29,071 bases of DNA from an uncultured Rickettsiaceae bacterium (GTDB lineage Bacteria; Pseudomonadota; Alphaproteobacteria; Rickettsiales; Rickettsiaceae), in the NCBI GenBank assembly GCA_905479885.1, contig CAJQOE010000090.1, positions 1 through 29,071 of the forward strand, given 5' to 3'. Made by a program: the position numbers and the translations under genes. How positions within the stretch are numbered: position 1 is the stretch's first letter; every line of letters begins with the position of its first letter. The notes under the pieces were generated by a model. That model did not search any database and was not told where the DNA came from. It saw only the letters and a list, made by a program, of their open reading frames with translations. Below are positions 1 through 8,092 of this stretch, in pieces.

Positions 1-439
1 CATCTAATGAATGTTCAATAAATGATTGGAGTTCGGCTTGCTCAAAGTATTTCTGGAAAGTGCCAGTTTTGGTAAGGAATCCATCGCCAAGAATCTGGAT
101 GGATTCGTAGCGTTCACCTCCAGCCACCAGAGTGGTGACCACGAGCAGATCCTTTGCATAACTCCAGGCATCATGGAGCACTTCCACCCGCTCATCGGGA
201 TCCTCAATGACGTTGAGCACAAAACCGATATTCACTACGGGGGATTTTGACCGTTCTGTTTCAGGGGCAAAATAGGGGTCCCAGCCATGAATATCGTAGC
301 CCAATTCTTGTAAGCCTTCGACATCTCCGCCCAGCCCGCATCCATAGTCGAGGATGGGTTTGTTTTTTGATAGTAACCCGTAATTGAGAAGCGTCTTGAT
401 TGGTTTAGAAAGATCCCGGCGTGTGATAGCGGTTTTATG
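1..439 (-). CDS. DNA phosphorothioation-associated putative methyltransferase, N-terminal fragment (runs off left edge)
   Basis: The frame read leftwards from about 439 is open to base 1 (about 146 codons) without a stop. It starts with HKTAITRRDLSKPIKTLL and continues with a SAM-binding motif I (DYGCGLGGDV), GWDPYF, VVNIGFVLNVIEDPDERVEVL, LVVTTLVAGGERY, GDGFLTKTGTFQKYFEQAEL. These blocks, in this order, match my recollection of the family named DNA phosphorothioation-associated putative methyltransferase (TIGR04096-like), whose members lie beside dnd genes. The family usually begins close to the HKTA block, so only a few N-terminal residues seem to be missing; the C-terminal part lies outside the window. 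There is no ATG, GTG or TTG in frame between the upstream stop (587-589) and the HKTA block, so no normal start exists. G+C is about 48% by hand count, well above the flanking DNA, which points to foreign DNA or a chimeric join. Confidence 0.72.
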
Positions 440-1035
440 GAAACTTGTAAGATCCCAGCTATAATCAGTGCGTAGGCGATTCCAAAATGCGCAGTATATG
501 TATCTTGTATCAAAGGCGTTATAGTAATGATGCAGATATTCATTAGGACAGGTACAAAGGCAAAAGCTGCAAATTGCCTTATAGAATTAAGCATGCCGCC
601 GAAAAGCGCTGTGATAGATACAAAAATGACATATGGAATAGTAATCCTGCACAAGGTAACAGCCAGATCAAACTTTTCACCGCTTACAAAGAAACCTGGC
701 GCAATCACTATCATTAAATAAGGCATAGTGATTTGCAGTAACATAGTCAAGATAATTAAAGTTAGGAGCAATAAGGTAAAAACTTCACCGCTAAATTTCT
801 TTGCATCTTTTTTTGAGCTAACAAGCTTTTCACTAAACATAGGAATAAATACTACCGAAAGTGCTCCTTCGCCAAAAATTCTACGAAATAAATTGGGAAA
901 CTTAAAAGCAACATTAACGCAGTCAGCTATAAATGTAGTACCAAATGTTGCTGCGATAAAAAGTTCTCTAGCTAGGCCAAAAAACCTAGATATCAAGGTA
1001 AAAAAAGCAACAATAATGCCTGATCGTAATAACAT
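439..1035 (-). pseudogene. murJ: MurJ lipid II flippase, 5' fragment truncated by a junction
   Basis: MurJ (MviN) is an inner-membrane MOP-superfamily protein that flips lipid II for peptidoglycan synthesis. The fragment shows the family N-terminus: SRFFGLARELFIAATFG (about residues 16-32) and the conserved block FPNLFRRIFGEGALS (46-60), followed by hydrophobic segments and a recognisable GGMLNSIRQFAAFAF loop. Similarity holds to about residue 199 (GILQVS, base 439). After that the same frame reads out of register through the methyltransferase fragment and stops at base 235, giving a 67-residue nonsense tail. Complete MurJ proteins are about 500 residues with 13-14 membrane segments, so more than half is missing. 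The gene begins 24 bases after the brnQ stop. Either the gene is broken by an insertion or the contig is misjoined here; an intact copy may exist elsewhere. Confidence 0.85.
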
Positions 1036-1059
1036 TTTATCCTAAATTAGTCTGTTTCA

Positions 1060-2187
1060 TCATAATATTAACATTAGCACGATAATTCCATAAAAGCTGA
1101 GCATTTTTAGAAGTTTAAAGCGTTTTGTACAAATTGATAATATTGTTAGTACAATTAGACTTGGGTAGGAAATATCTAGTATAGGACCCAATATCGCTGC
1201 TATACCATCAAAATCAAGTAGTGATATAATTAAAGAGATTATTGTCGTTATGAATAAAATGATTGGGAAATTCTTTTTACCGACTATTTTGTATGTACAT
1301 AGATAGCGTGCATAAATACTATTTAATGCTACTGCGGTTGTCAGGCAGGAAAAAATAATTATTATTGCAATAACTAAAGCACCATGCTTTCCAAGTAAAT
1401 GGTTAGCGATTGCTGGTAATATTAATTCGCCTGGCAAGTCGTTTGCAAGGAATCTATAGTGCGACCCTAGATATACAAATCCTAGATACACAGCGCACAA
1501 CAAACTAGCGCCAAAAACACTTGGTCCCAGTGCGGCTTTTAGAACGCTTTCTCCTTTAGTTTCATCTACCAATTTTTCTATTTGTTTAAATATTAAACTA
1601 GAAAAAAAGAATGATGCAAACAAATCCATTGTGGCATATCCACGAAAAAATCCATCTAAAAAATTATTGTTAAACGAATCACTACTTGTTTCTAAGGATT
1701 CTCCATTATAAAAGCCAACAATAATTAGTATGATTAAAAATAATAGCAATATTGGTGTAAGTAATTTACCCATTATAGAAAACATTATTTTATCATTTAA
1801 GCAAATGACAAAACATGCTGTACAAAAAATTATACTAAAGGTCAATAATGAAATATCATAGGATAAAAACTCAAGCCCCCCGTGCGCAACAGCTATACAG
1901 CGTGGTATAACACCAAATGCCCCAAGCAGGGAAAGAGTAAATAACGGAATAGCAAATTTAGCAACGCTACCAGCTTCGGCAAAAAAGCTTGTATAATTGC
2001 CTTTATGTAGCTTAATGACGAATAATCCCAAGAATGGAAGTATAATTCCAGTAAAGAAAAAGCCCAAAAAGCTAGCAAGCCAATTATCAGAGTTGTTTAC
2101 TCCAACCATTAAGGGGAACACTAGATTGCCCGAGCCAAAAAACATTGAAAAAATAGAGAAGCCGTATAAAAAAGTATGTCGTTTCAT
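1060..2187 (-). CDS. brnQ: Branched-chain amino acid carrier, LIVCS (BrnQ) family
   Basis: A 375-residue polytopic inner-membrane protein with about ten to eleven hydrophobic segments. The N-terminal block GFSIFSMFFGSGNLVFPLMVG is the typical start of the LIVCS family, which imports leucine, isoleucine and valine with Na+ or H+. A second family-like region is YATMDLFASFFFSSLIF (about residues 183-199), similar to the DTM/A-SFFF region of BrnQ. Length is somewhat below the usual 430 of free-living bacteria. It lies between the rpsD terminator and murJ, with a 24-base gap to murJ, so the two may be cotranscribed. Import of branched-chain amino acids fits a host-dependent cell. The exact substrate is inferred from family only. 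Confidence 0.8.
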   Translation of the reverse strand: MKRHTFLYGFSIFSMFFGSGNLVFPLMVGVNNSDNWLASFLGFFFTGIILPFLGLFVIKLHKGNYTSFFAEAGSVAKFAIPLFTLSLLGAFGVIPRCIAVAHGGLEFLSYDISLLTFSIIFCTACFVICLNDKIMFSIMGKLLTPILLLFLIILIIVGFYNGESLETSSDSFNNNFLDGFFRGYATMDLFASFFFSSLIFKQIEKLVDETKGESVLKAALGPSVFGASLLCAVYLGFVYLGSHYRFLANDLPGELILPAIANHLLGKHGALVIAIIIIFSCLTTAVALNSIYARYLCTYKIVGKKNFPIILFITTIISLIISLLDFDGIAAILGPILDISYPSLIVLTILSICTKRFKLLKMLSFYGIIVLMLIL

Positions 2188-2322
2188 AGTTAGTAATAGT
2201 TTGTGAGATCACCTACGTGATAAAAATACAGAAAGGGGAGATTTATGTGGTTAAGCCACGACTACAAAGGAGAATAGGTAAATATAACTAGATGAATTGT
2301 GCATAATAAATATATTGCAAAT

Positions 2323-2357
2323 AAAAAAAGGGAGCCAACCAATGTGGCTCCCTTTTT
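2323..2357 (-). terminator. Rho-independent terminator after rpsD
   Basis: On the minus strand an eight-base stem GGGAGCCA (2345-2352) pairs with TGGCTCCC (2330-2337) across a seven-base loop. It is followed by a run of T (complement of the A run 2323-2329), and A-T pairs extend the stem. It lies 10 bases past the rpsD stop and is the clearest intrinsic terminator in the window. It separates rpsD from brnQ-murJ. Confidence 0.9.
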
Positions 2358-2367
2358 CGTGTCAGTA

Positions 2368-2985
2368 TTAGTGTGAGTAATACTCGATAATTTTACCAAA
2401 ATTGGCTTCAAATGGATAAGGTATATCTGAAATCATTGGGGTTCTAACGAATATACCAGACATTGTACCTGGGTCCATAGAAAGATATTCAGGAACAGTT
2501 CTTTCTTGTTTCTGAGCTGATTCCATATAAACAACGATCTGTTTTGCAGAATCTTTGAGCTCTATAGTGTCACCTTCTTTTAATCTTTGGCTTGGAATGT
2601 TTACTTTTTTGCCGTTTACTTTCACATTACCATGAGAAACTAATTGTCTTGCAGCAAAAATAGTAGGAGCTAGATTCATTCTGTAAACGATCATATCTAG
2701 TCTTTGTTCAAGTAAACCTGCGAAATTCTCAGCAGTATTTCCTTTCATTTTATTTGCAAGTGCAAAGGTATTTCTAAATTGCTTCTCTGTTACTCTGCCG
2801 TAATGAGCCTTTACAATTTGCTTAGCGTGCAAGTGATCGCCATAGTCAGAAGTTTTGACGCGACCCGTTGGTCCATGTTGACCTGGGCGATAATTTTTTG
2901 TGTGGAAAGGATCTTTGCCATCTCCCCAAATACTTGTTCCAAGTCTTCTACTAACTTTATACTTTGCCTTAACAATTTTCGTCAC
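2368..2985 (-). CDS. rpsD: 30S ribosomal protein S4
   Basis: Ribosomal protein S4 (205 residues, the usual length) nucleates 30S assembly by binding the 5' domain of 16S rRNA. The sequence begins MTKIVKAKYKVSRRLG, has YRPGQHG (about 32-38), and an S4 RNA-binding domain from about residue 94 (RLDMIVYRMNLAPT, then ARQLVSHGNVKVNGKKVNIPS). No cysteine knuckle is present in the N-terminus, so it is of the zinc-free type. The start codon is GTG at 2983-2985. It is apparently monocistronic: a good promoter lies at 3062-3090 and a strong terminator follows the stop. Confidence 0.98.
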   Translation of the reverse strand: MTKIVKAKYKVSRRLGTSIWGDGKDPFHTKNYRPGQHGPTGRVKTSDYGDHLHAKQIVKAHYGRVTEKQFRNTFALANKMKGNTAENFAGLLEQRLDMIVYRMNLAPTIFAARQLVSHGNVKVNGKKVNIPSQRLKEGDTIELKDSAKQIVVYMESAQKQERTVPEYLSMDPGTMSGIFVRTPMISDIPYPFEANFGKIIEYYSH

Positions 2986-3061
2986 TTAATGTACCTAATT
3001 AAAGTTCAATTTTTGATATTAATTTACACATAATTTTAAATGCAAATTAGCATGAGTGGGC

Positions 3062-3090
3062 AGTATATAAATAGTTGATGAAAAAGTCAA
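3062..3090 (-). promoter_or_regulatory. Predicted sigma70 promoter for rpsD
   Basis: Read on the minus strand, TTGACT (3085-3090) is followed by a 17-base spacer and TATACT (3062-3067); each hexamer matches the consensus at five of six positions. The predicted transcript starts near 3055, leaving a leader of about 70 bases before the GTG start. No S4-type autoregulatory pseudoknot could be recognised by eye. Confidence 0.55.
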
Positions 3091-3125
3091 ACCCATTTTT
3101 TGCCAAATCCATTTTGTTTTGCAAT

Positions 3126-3845
3126 CTATTTAGTTTGTTGTGGTACAAGACGTCTTAGTACTTCTTGATAAGCTGACATTACCTTCTCTGGATTATCTTT
3201 AGCTATTTCGTAACATAGTTTTTCATTAGTTTCCATATCCCATAATCTGCAAGTATCCGGAGAAATTTCGTCTACAAGCATAGTCATGAAGTCCTCTCCA
3301 TTAAATACCCGTCCAAATTCTAGCTGAATATCAACGAGACGAATCTGTAAGCTAGCAAAAAGTCCAGAAAGGAAGTCATGTACCCTAGTTGCTTGAGTTT
3401 TTAGGTTTTTTATTTCTCTTTTGCTAAGCCAACCAAAGCTAATAATTTGTGATTCATTGATAATAGGGTAGTTTAATTCTTTGTTTTTAACACGAAAATC
3501 AATTACCGGAGCTTCAAAGACAAAGCCATCTTCCATACCAAAATCAGTGACATAACGTCCGCAAGCAATGGTACAAATATGAATCTGAATAGGGTATACA
3601 TCAACAAATTGTACTAATTGCTGACGCATATTAGTTTTGCTGATTAAATGATTATCTATGCCAACCATATCTAGCTTTTGCATGATATAAGAGGAGATGC
3701 TGTTGTTAACAACACCCTTGCCAGCAATTTCTATAGAATCCTGCCCTGGAATTTTTAAAGTGTCATCAAATGACATAATCAAGGCATAATCTTCATCAGA
3801 TTGATATAGAGTTTTGCTTGAGCCTTTGTATATTTTTTCGTTCAT
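3126..3845 (-). CDS. purC: SAICAR synthetase (PurC), divergent rickettsial type
   Basis: PurC joins aspartate to CAIR using ATP in de novo purine synthesis. The protein (239 residues, normal length) has the family start KIYKGSSKTLYQ, the GKGVVNNSISSYI block (about 42-54), LEFGRVFNGEDF and the strongly conserved DEISPDTCRLWD (192-203). The substrate loop that normally reads VRNVAAGS is ICTIACGR here (90-97), and INEDH is INESQ (129-133). This form resembles the stand-alone PurC I recall from Rickettsia, which occurs without the rest of the pathway. No other purine gene is in the window. It is last in a leftward operon, 6 bases after the ExoD-family gene. Activity on the usual substrate is doubtful. 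Confidence 0.88.
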   Translation of the reverse strand: MNEKIYKGSSKTLYQSDEDYALIMSFDDTLKIPGQDSIEIAGKGVVNNSISSYIMQKLDMVGIDNHLISKTNMRQQLVQFVDVYPIQIHICTIACGRYVTDFGMEDGFVFEAPVIDFRVKNKELNYPIINESQIISFGWLSKREIKNLKTQATRVHDFLSGLFASLQIRLVDIQLEFGRVFNGEDFMTMLVDEISPDTCRLWDMETNEKLCYEIAKDNPEKVMSAYQEVLRRLVPQQTK

Positions 3846-3851
3846 TGCGAT

Positions 3852-4490
3852 TTAGAAAATAGTATAAAAAAGATATTTAATTGCCATCCAACTAGCAAGA
3901 ACTGCGCTTAAGGCAATCACTAGACCAACTAGAGCTATAACAAAACCAGCTATAATAATAATTCCGTCGCGATTTAACAATCCAAGGGCCATGACAGTAA
4001 TGCCAAGCGCCGGTATGGCATTAGTTAGTGGAAGCGGGAGCGCTACAGCAAATGCAGCTATAAAGCACGCTAAGCCAATAAATTGTTCGCAGTACACTGA
4101 TTTTGCAAAAGACATCCTAGGTTTCATATGCTTTTCAATGGCTTCAATAATAGGCACGATTTTATCGCTGATCATTTTAAGTGTAGAATTTTTAATTTCA
4201 TAATCATTGATTTTTTGTGGTAAGCGCACCTTTTTACTACCCAATAACATTTGGATTGATAAAATCATCAAAGGCACTCCCATGATAGTCGTAAATCCAG
4301 GCGGATAGGGAAGCGGAACAGCCACTGGCAGGGCAAAAAACACCATAGCTAACAAAATACCATTTTCATGAAAATCTTCCATGATTTCAGAAATCTTAGT
4401 TTTCCCATTCTTGCGTTTTAGTGCAAGCTTTTGCAAACTCTCTGAGGCTAGTGTTGCGTCTAGTAATTTTGGTGTTTTCTTAGGAAACAT
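3852..4490 (-). CDS. exoD: ExoD-family membrane protein
   Basis: A 212-residue membrane protein of the ExoD (exopolysaccharide synthesis) family. The N-terminal third is soluble and basic. It is followed by a proline-rich hydrophobic hairpin (ILLAMVFFALPVAVPLPYPP, about 45-64), a TIMGVPLMILSIQMLLG segment, the family-like LPQKI turn, and two to three more membrane segments towards the C-terminus including ALPLPLTNAIPALGI. In Sinorhizobium ExoD affects exopolysaccharide and alkaline tolerance, but its biochemical role is unknown; in an intracellular cell it may concern envelope homeostasis (inference). It lies 6 bases upstream of purC and 65 bases downstream of the M16 peptidase gene. Confidence 0.8.
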   Translation of the reverse strand: MFPKKTPKLLDATLASESLQKLALKRKNGKTKISEIMEDFHENGILLAMVFFALPVAVPLPYPPGFTTIMGVPLMILSIQMLLGSKKVRLPQKINDYEIKNSTLKMISDKIVPIIEAIEKHMKPRMSFAKSVYCEQFIGLACFIAAFAVALPLPLTNAIPALGITVMALGLLNRDGIIIIAGFVIALVGLVIALSAVLASWMAIKYLFYTIF

Positions 4491-4555
4491 GTAAGTTCTT
4501 TTGTATAATTTATAGTATTAAAAAGAGTATAGTATTATGATTCAGAAAGATATAG

Positions 4556-5818
4556 TCATTTTAATAAATCATTTTTCATACTCAGGAAATCAAAGTTTTC
4601 TATAGCAGCTCCAACAATTGAAAGAGTTGGATTAGTTGAAAATATTTTGTTAGCACTCCTTGCTAAGTCGTATATAGTTGTTGTTTCTACGATGTCCATA
4701 ACTTCTTTTGCTGAAAAATATTGACCAAATAGTGCAAAATTTTTCCCGACTTCTTCTGATTTGTATTCTGATTTTTCTTCTGCCATATAGATATTAGATT
4801 CAATCTGTGCTTTGGCGCGTACTAACTCTTCTTCGGTAATGTCTGTTTTTACTTTATTTATTTCAAGTATTATATTTTCTAGTAATAGTTTTACATCATC
4901 ATGATCAGCGGATGCGCCAATTGTAAAAGTACCACTATCACTGAAAGCGCTTGCCCAACTACCAACACTATAAGCTAATCCCAGCTCTTCGCGTATTCTT
5001 TGAAACAAGCGGGAGGAAAGACCGCCGCCAAGAATTATTGACAAAATTTGCACATGATAAAATTCTTTTATATCATTATAAGAAGTGCTTTCAAAACCTA
5101 GTGCAATTGTTGTTTGTTCTAGTTCTTTTTCTTGCAGGGCGAATCCACCAACATATTTTGCGGGTACATAGTCACGTTTCTTTGTGGGATTAAGGTTGAA
5201 GAATACTTTTTCGGTTAGCTTTGCTGCTTCATCATGCTCAATATTTCCAGCTATAGAAATAAAAATGTTGTCAGAAGTATAGTGTTTGGTCATGTATTTT
5301 TGAAAGGCTGCTTTGTTGAAATTAGCGATATTTTTTTTGGTACCTAAAATAGATCTACCTAAAGGATGATCGTTATAAGCTAGCTCATAGAATTTTTCAT
5401 ATGCTAAATCATCAGGGCTATCTTTACCTGCTGCGATTTCTTGAGTAATAACACTGAATTCTTTTTTTATATCATCTGCCTCGAATACAGAATTAAGCAA
5501 TATATCAGCTAAAATATCTAGAGCTTGCTCGGTATGTTGTTTTAGAATTTTAGTATAATATACAGTCTGTTCACGGCCGGTATAGGCGTTAAAATGTCCA
5601 CCAATAGCATCAAACTCTTTGGCTATATCTTGTGCACTACGATTCTTGGTCCCTTTGAAAGCCATATGTTCCAAAAAATGAGAGATTCCAGACTCAGCTA
5701 AGGTTTCATAACGGCTGCCAACTTTTACTATTACATTAATAGAGACAGAATTAATATGAGGCATAGAGTAGGTTACTACGTTTAAGCCGTTGGATAATAC
5801 ACTTGAATTAAAACTCAT
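4556..5818 (-). CDS. M16 zinc metallopeptidase (processing-peptidase-like)
   Basis: A 420-residue member of the M16B family, related to the mitochondrial processing peptidase beta subunit and to rickettsial PepR/MPP-like proteases. The inverted zinc motif HFLEH is at residues 47-51 (His47, Glu50, His51), and the third ligand is Glu127 in the block VITQEIAAGKDSPDDLAYE, exactly 76 residues after His51 as in MPP. GGHFNAYTGREQTVYY follows the metal site. The second half has the glycine-rich GGGLSSRLFQRIREELGLAYSVGS block typical of active members. All catalytic residues are present. No signal peptide is seen, so it is probably cytoplasmic. The upstream glycosyltransferase gene stops one base before this ATG, indicating translational coupling. 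Confidence 0.93.
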   Translation of the reverse strand: MSFNSSVLSNGLNVVTYSMPHINSVSINVIVKVGSRYETLAESGISHFLEHMAFKGTKNRSAQDIAKEFDAIGGHFNAYTGREQTVYYTKILKQHTEQALDILADILLNSVFEADDIKKEFSVITQEIAAGKDSPDDLAYEKFYELAYNDHPLGRSILGTKKNIANFNKAAFQKYMTKHYTSDNIFISIAGNIEHDEAAKLTEKVFFNLNPTKKRDYVPAKYVGGFALQEKELEQTTIALGFESTSYNDIKEFYHVQILSIILGGGLSSRLFQRIREELGLAYSVGSWASAFSDSGTFTIGASADHDDVKLLLENIILEINKVKTDITEEELVRAKAQIESNIYMAEEKSEYKSEEVGKNFALFGQYFSAKEVMDIVETTTIYDLARSANKIFSTNPTLSIVGAAIENFDFLSMKNDLLK

Positions 5819-5819
5819 T

Positions 5820-6833
5820 TTATTTTATTGCACCTAATATTTCTGATAATTGTTTTGCGACTATTTTAATGTCATAGTTTTCTTTTAGCCTTCTATGTGC
5901 AGATTTAGCTAATTGCTCGGCTTTTTTATGGTTATTGATAGCATGTGATAATTTATCGGCTAAATCTTGACTAGATTCGACTTCGCTCAATAAACCATCT
6001 ATATTGTCACGGATGATTTCTTCAGGACCACCAGATTTCGTAGCAATTATTGGTTTAGAATATTCCATCGCTTCGAGTAAAATAATACCAAATGGCTCGA
6101 TAGTTGAAGGGAGACAGAATAGGTCTATTTCTTGGAAAAAAATATCCTTGTCATGCACCCAGCCATAAAATGTTATCTGCTCTTCTAGTTGTAGTTCTTG
6201 GATTTTTTGTATTAGAGCATCCTTGTCTGGACCATCTCCCCCTAAAAGCAGATGCACATTATGATTGTTTTGGTTTAATAATTTTATTGCTTCAATAAGA
6301 TATATAAATCCTTTTTTTTGCACGAACCTACCAAAGCTACCAATGACTATCGGAGTTTTGTAGTTCGGAACCACTTTATATTCATGTGCCACCTTGCTCA
6401 TATTAGGTATGCTCAGCAGGCGCTTTTTATCAATACCATGGTCTATTAAGTGCTTTTTGAGCTTAGCGGTTAATACTAGAATATAGTCACATTTGTACAA
6501 ATGTTTGTAGCTATAATTATGCGATACGCCAACTATAGGCATGTGTGTTCGTTTGCACCTGCTAGCAAAAGAAACGGCACGGTTGCCATGACAAATAATT
6601 AAATCTGGTTTATGGATAAGTACTAATATCCACAAATATAGCTTTGATAAAAAACACCAAGGCGCTAGATTTGGTAGGGAGTAATTATTGGGAAGTTTTT
6701 TATTGATTTGAGCAGAAATACTTGTGATATTGATCACTTCATGTTTTTGCAGCGTTAATGCATTATGATAGTCAACATAGGCTTGCTGTATACCGCCTAA
6801 ATCTCTTGACATCATTACATTAAATATGCGCAT
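5820..6833 (-). CDS. Glycosyltransferase, GT4 family
   Basis: A 337-residue GT-B fold glycosyltransferase. The N-terminal acceptor domain starts MRIFNVMMSRDLGGIQQAYVDY, with the glycine pair near residues 13-14 typical of the family. The C-terminal nucleotide-sugar domain starts near IGSFGRFVQKKG (about 164-175). It contains GGDGPDKDAL and the E-x7-E motif EPFGIILLE (Glu246 and Glu254), followed by AMEYSKPIIATKSGGPEEII. These features suggest a retaining enzyme that adds a hexose or N-acetylhexosamine from an activated donor to an envelope glycan or lipid A/LPS core; donor and acceptor cannot be told from sequence. It sits between hisS (5 bases upstream) and the M16 peptidase gene (1 base downstream). 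Confidence 0.9.
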   Translation of the reverse strand: MRIFNVMMSRDLGGIQQAYVDYHNALTLQKHEVINITSISAQINKKLPNNYSLPNLAPWCFLSKLYLWILVLIHKPDLIICHGNRAVSFASRCKRTHMPIVGVSHNYSYKHLYKCDYILVLTAKLKKHLIDHGIDKKRLLSIPNMSKVAHEYKVVPNYKTPIVIGSFGRFVQKKGFIYLIEAIKLLNQNNHNVHLLLGGDGPDKDALIQKIQELQLEEQITFYGWVHDKDIFFQEIDLFCLPSTIEPFGIILLEAMEYSKPIIATKSGGPEEIIRDNIDGLLSEVESSQDLADKLSHAINNHKKAEQLAKSAHRRLKENYDIKIVAKQLSEILGAIK

Positions 6834-6838
6834 ACACT

Positions 6839-8080
6839 TTAGTTTTTTAATAATTCAAGCAGTTCAGTAAGCGCAAGTTCAGTTTCACTGCCAGCATCTA
6901 GATTCTTTAGCTTATAAGTTTGTTTTGCCATTTCATCTGAGCCAATAAAAATTATATGGCTTGCATTAGCTGCTAAAGCGTTTTGCATACGTTTATTTAC
7001 TTTGCCTTCCAAGGCTAAATCTGTATTAAGATTATTTTTACGCATAATATTAGCAGTGCTAATTGCATAATCTGTACAGTCAGCACCAATAGGGATTATG
7101 GTTATATGGCGAGTTTTTGGAGGTTGAAAATCATGCATTAAAGCTAAGCGTTCTATCCCAGCTGCAAAGCCAATAGATGGTATTTCAGATTCTCCCATTA
7201 AAGCAGTTAATCCATCATAACGACCGCCCGCAAGCACAGTTCCCTGAGCACCAAGTTTGTCAGTAATAAATTCAAAGGCCGTATGTGAGTAATAATCAAG
7301 CCCGCGTGCAAGCTTAGGATTAACTACATACTTAACTTGCATTTTATCTAAATGCTGTTTGACTTCTTCAAAATATTGAGCTGCTTGCTCCGTATAATAA
7401 TCCGTTATAATTGGTGCATTTTGTGAAAGCTTTTTATCAGACTCATCTTTCGAATCCAATATTCTTAATGGATTTTTTTCTAGGCGTTGCTTACTATCTT
7501 CAGATAATTCATCAAAATGATTTTTAAAATATTCTATAAGAGCAGCTTGGTAACTTTGTCTAGATTTAGTACATCCAAGTGAATTTAATTCTAAAGTAAC
7601 ATCTTGCAAGATATTTAAACTATCTAGAATATGTGCCGCTAAACTGATAGTTTCTGCGTCTGAATAAGCACCATTTGCTCCTATATATTCAAAGTTTAAT
7701 TGATGAAATTGTCGTTGACGGCCTTTTTGAGGTCTATCATAACGAAAAACCGGACCGCTAGAAAATAACTTTAAAGGTAGTTTTTGTTTAAGACCATTAG
7801 AAATAAAAGCTCGTATTATACCAGCTGTAAATTCTGGTCTAAGAGCAATTAAGTCCCCACCTTTGCTAGTAAAGCTATACATTTCTTTGGAAATAACATC
7901 AGAGCTATCTCCAAGTGTCCGATCAAAAACACTAACATATTCTAGTAAGGGGGTTGCAAATCCCTCGTAACCGTATAATTTTGCAGTATCAAAAGCTATT
8001 TTTTCGATATATTGATGTATACGAAAATCATCAGGTAAAAGGTCTTTCATTCCCCTTAAAGGAGCTAGTTTATTTGACAT
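6839..8080 (-). CDS. hisS: Histidyl-tRNA synthetase
   Basis: A class II aminoacyl-tRNA synthetase of 413 residues (family about 410-430) that charges tRNA-His. Visible are the N-terminal LRGMKDLLPDD, the RPEFTAG block (81-87), motif 2 (FRYDRPQKGRQRQFHQ, 112-127), the histidine-binding LARGLDYYSHTAFEF (258-271), AGGRYDGL (284-291) and motif 3 GFAAGIERL (304-312). The anticodon-binding domain follows from about residue 322. All signature motifs are intact. It lies in the middle of a tightly packed run: 12 bases after the 524-aa unknown gene and 5 bases before the glycosyltransferase. Confidence 0.97.
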   Translation of the reverse strand: MSNKLAPLRGMKDLLPDDFRIHQYIEKIAFDTAKLYGYEGFATPLLEYVSVFDRTLGDSSDVISKEMYSFTSKGGDLIALRPEFTAGIIRAFISNGLKQKLPLKLFSSGPVFRYDRPQKGRQRQFHQLNFEYIGANGAYSDAETISLAAHILDSLNILQDVTLELNSLGCTKSRQSYQAALIEYFKNHFDELSEDSKQRLEKNPLRILDSKDESDKKLSQNAPIITDYYTEQAAQYFEEVKQHLDKMQVKYVVNPKLARGLDYYSHTAFEFITDKLGAQGTVLAGGRYDGLTALMGESEIPSIGFAAGIERLALMHDFQPPKTRHITIIPIGADCTDYAISTANIMRKNNLNTDLALEGKVNKRMQNALAANASHIIFIGSDEMAKQTYKLKNLDAGSETELALTELLELLKN

Positions 8081-8092
8081 ACAAAGATATCT

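Noticed and set aside
26..250. Plus-strand and second minus-strand reading frames over the left 250 bases
   Set aside because: They are shadows of the methyltransferase frame, which alone shows a conserved motif series.
235..438. C-terminal 67 codons of the murJ reading frame
   Set aside because: They read the methyltransferase DNA out of frame and show no MurJ features, so they were excluded from the murJ fragment.
410..459. Near-identical 11-mers (AAGATCCCGGC at 410-420 and AAGATCCCAGC at 449-459) on both sides of the junction
   Set aside because: Methyltransferase similarity already begins at 439, before the second copy is crossed, so the repeats do not mark the joint; most likely coincidence.
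440..586. Methyltransferase frame stays open upstream into murJ, to a stop at 587-589
   Set aside because: This stretch encodes clear MurJ residues in another frame; the open frame here is probably chance and has no standard start codon.
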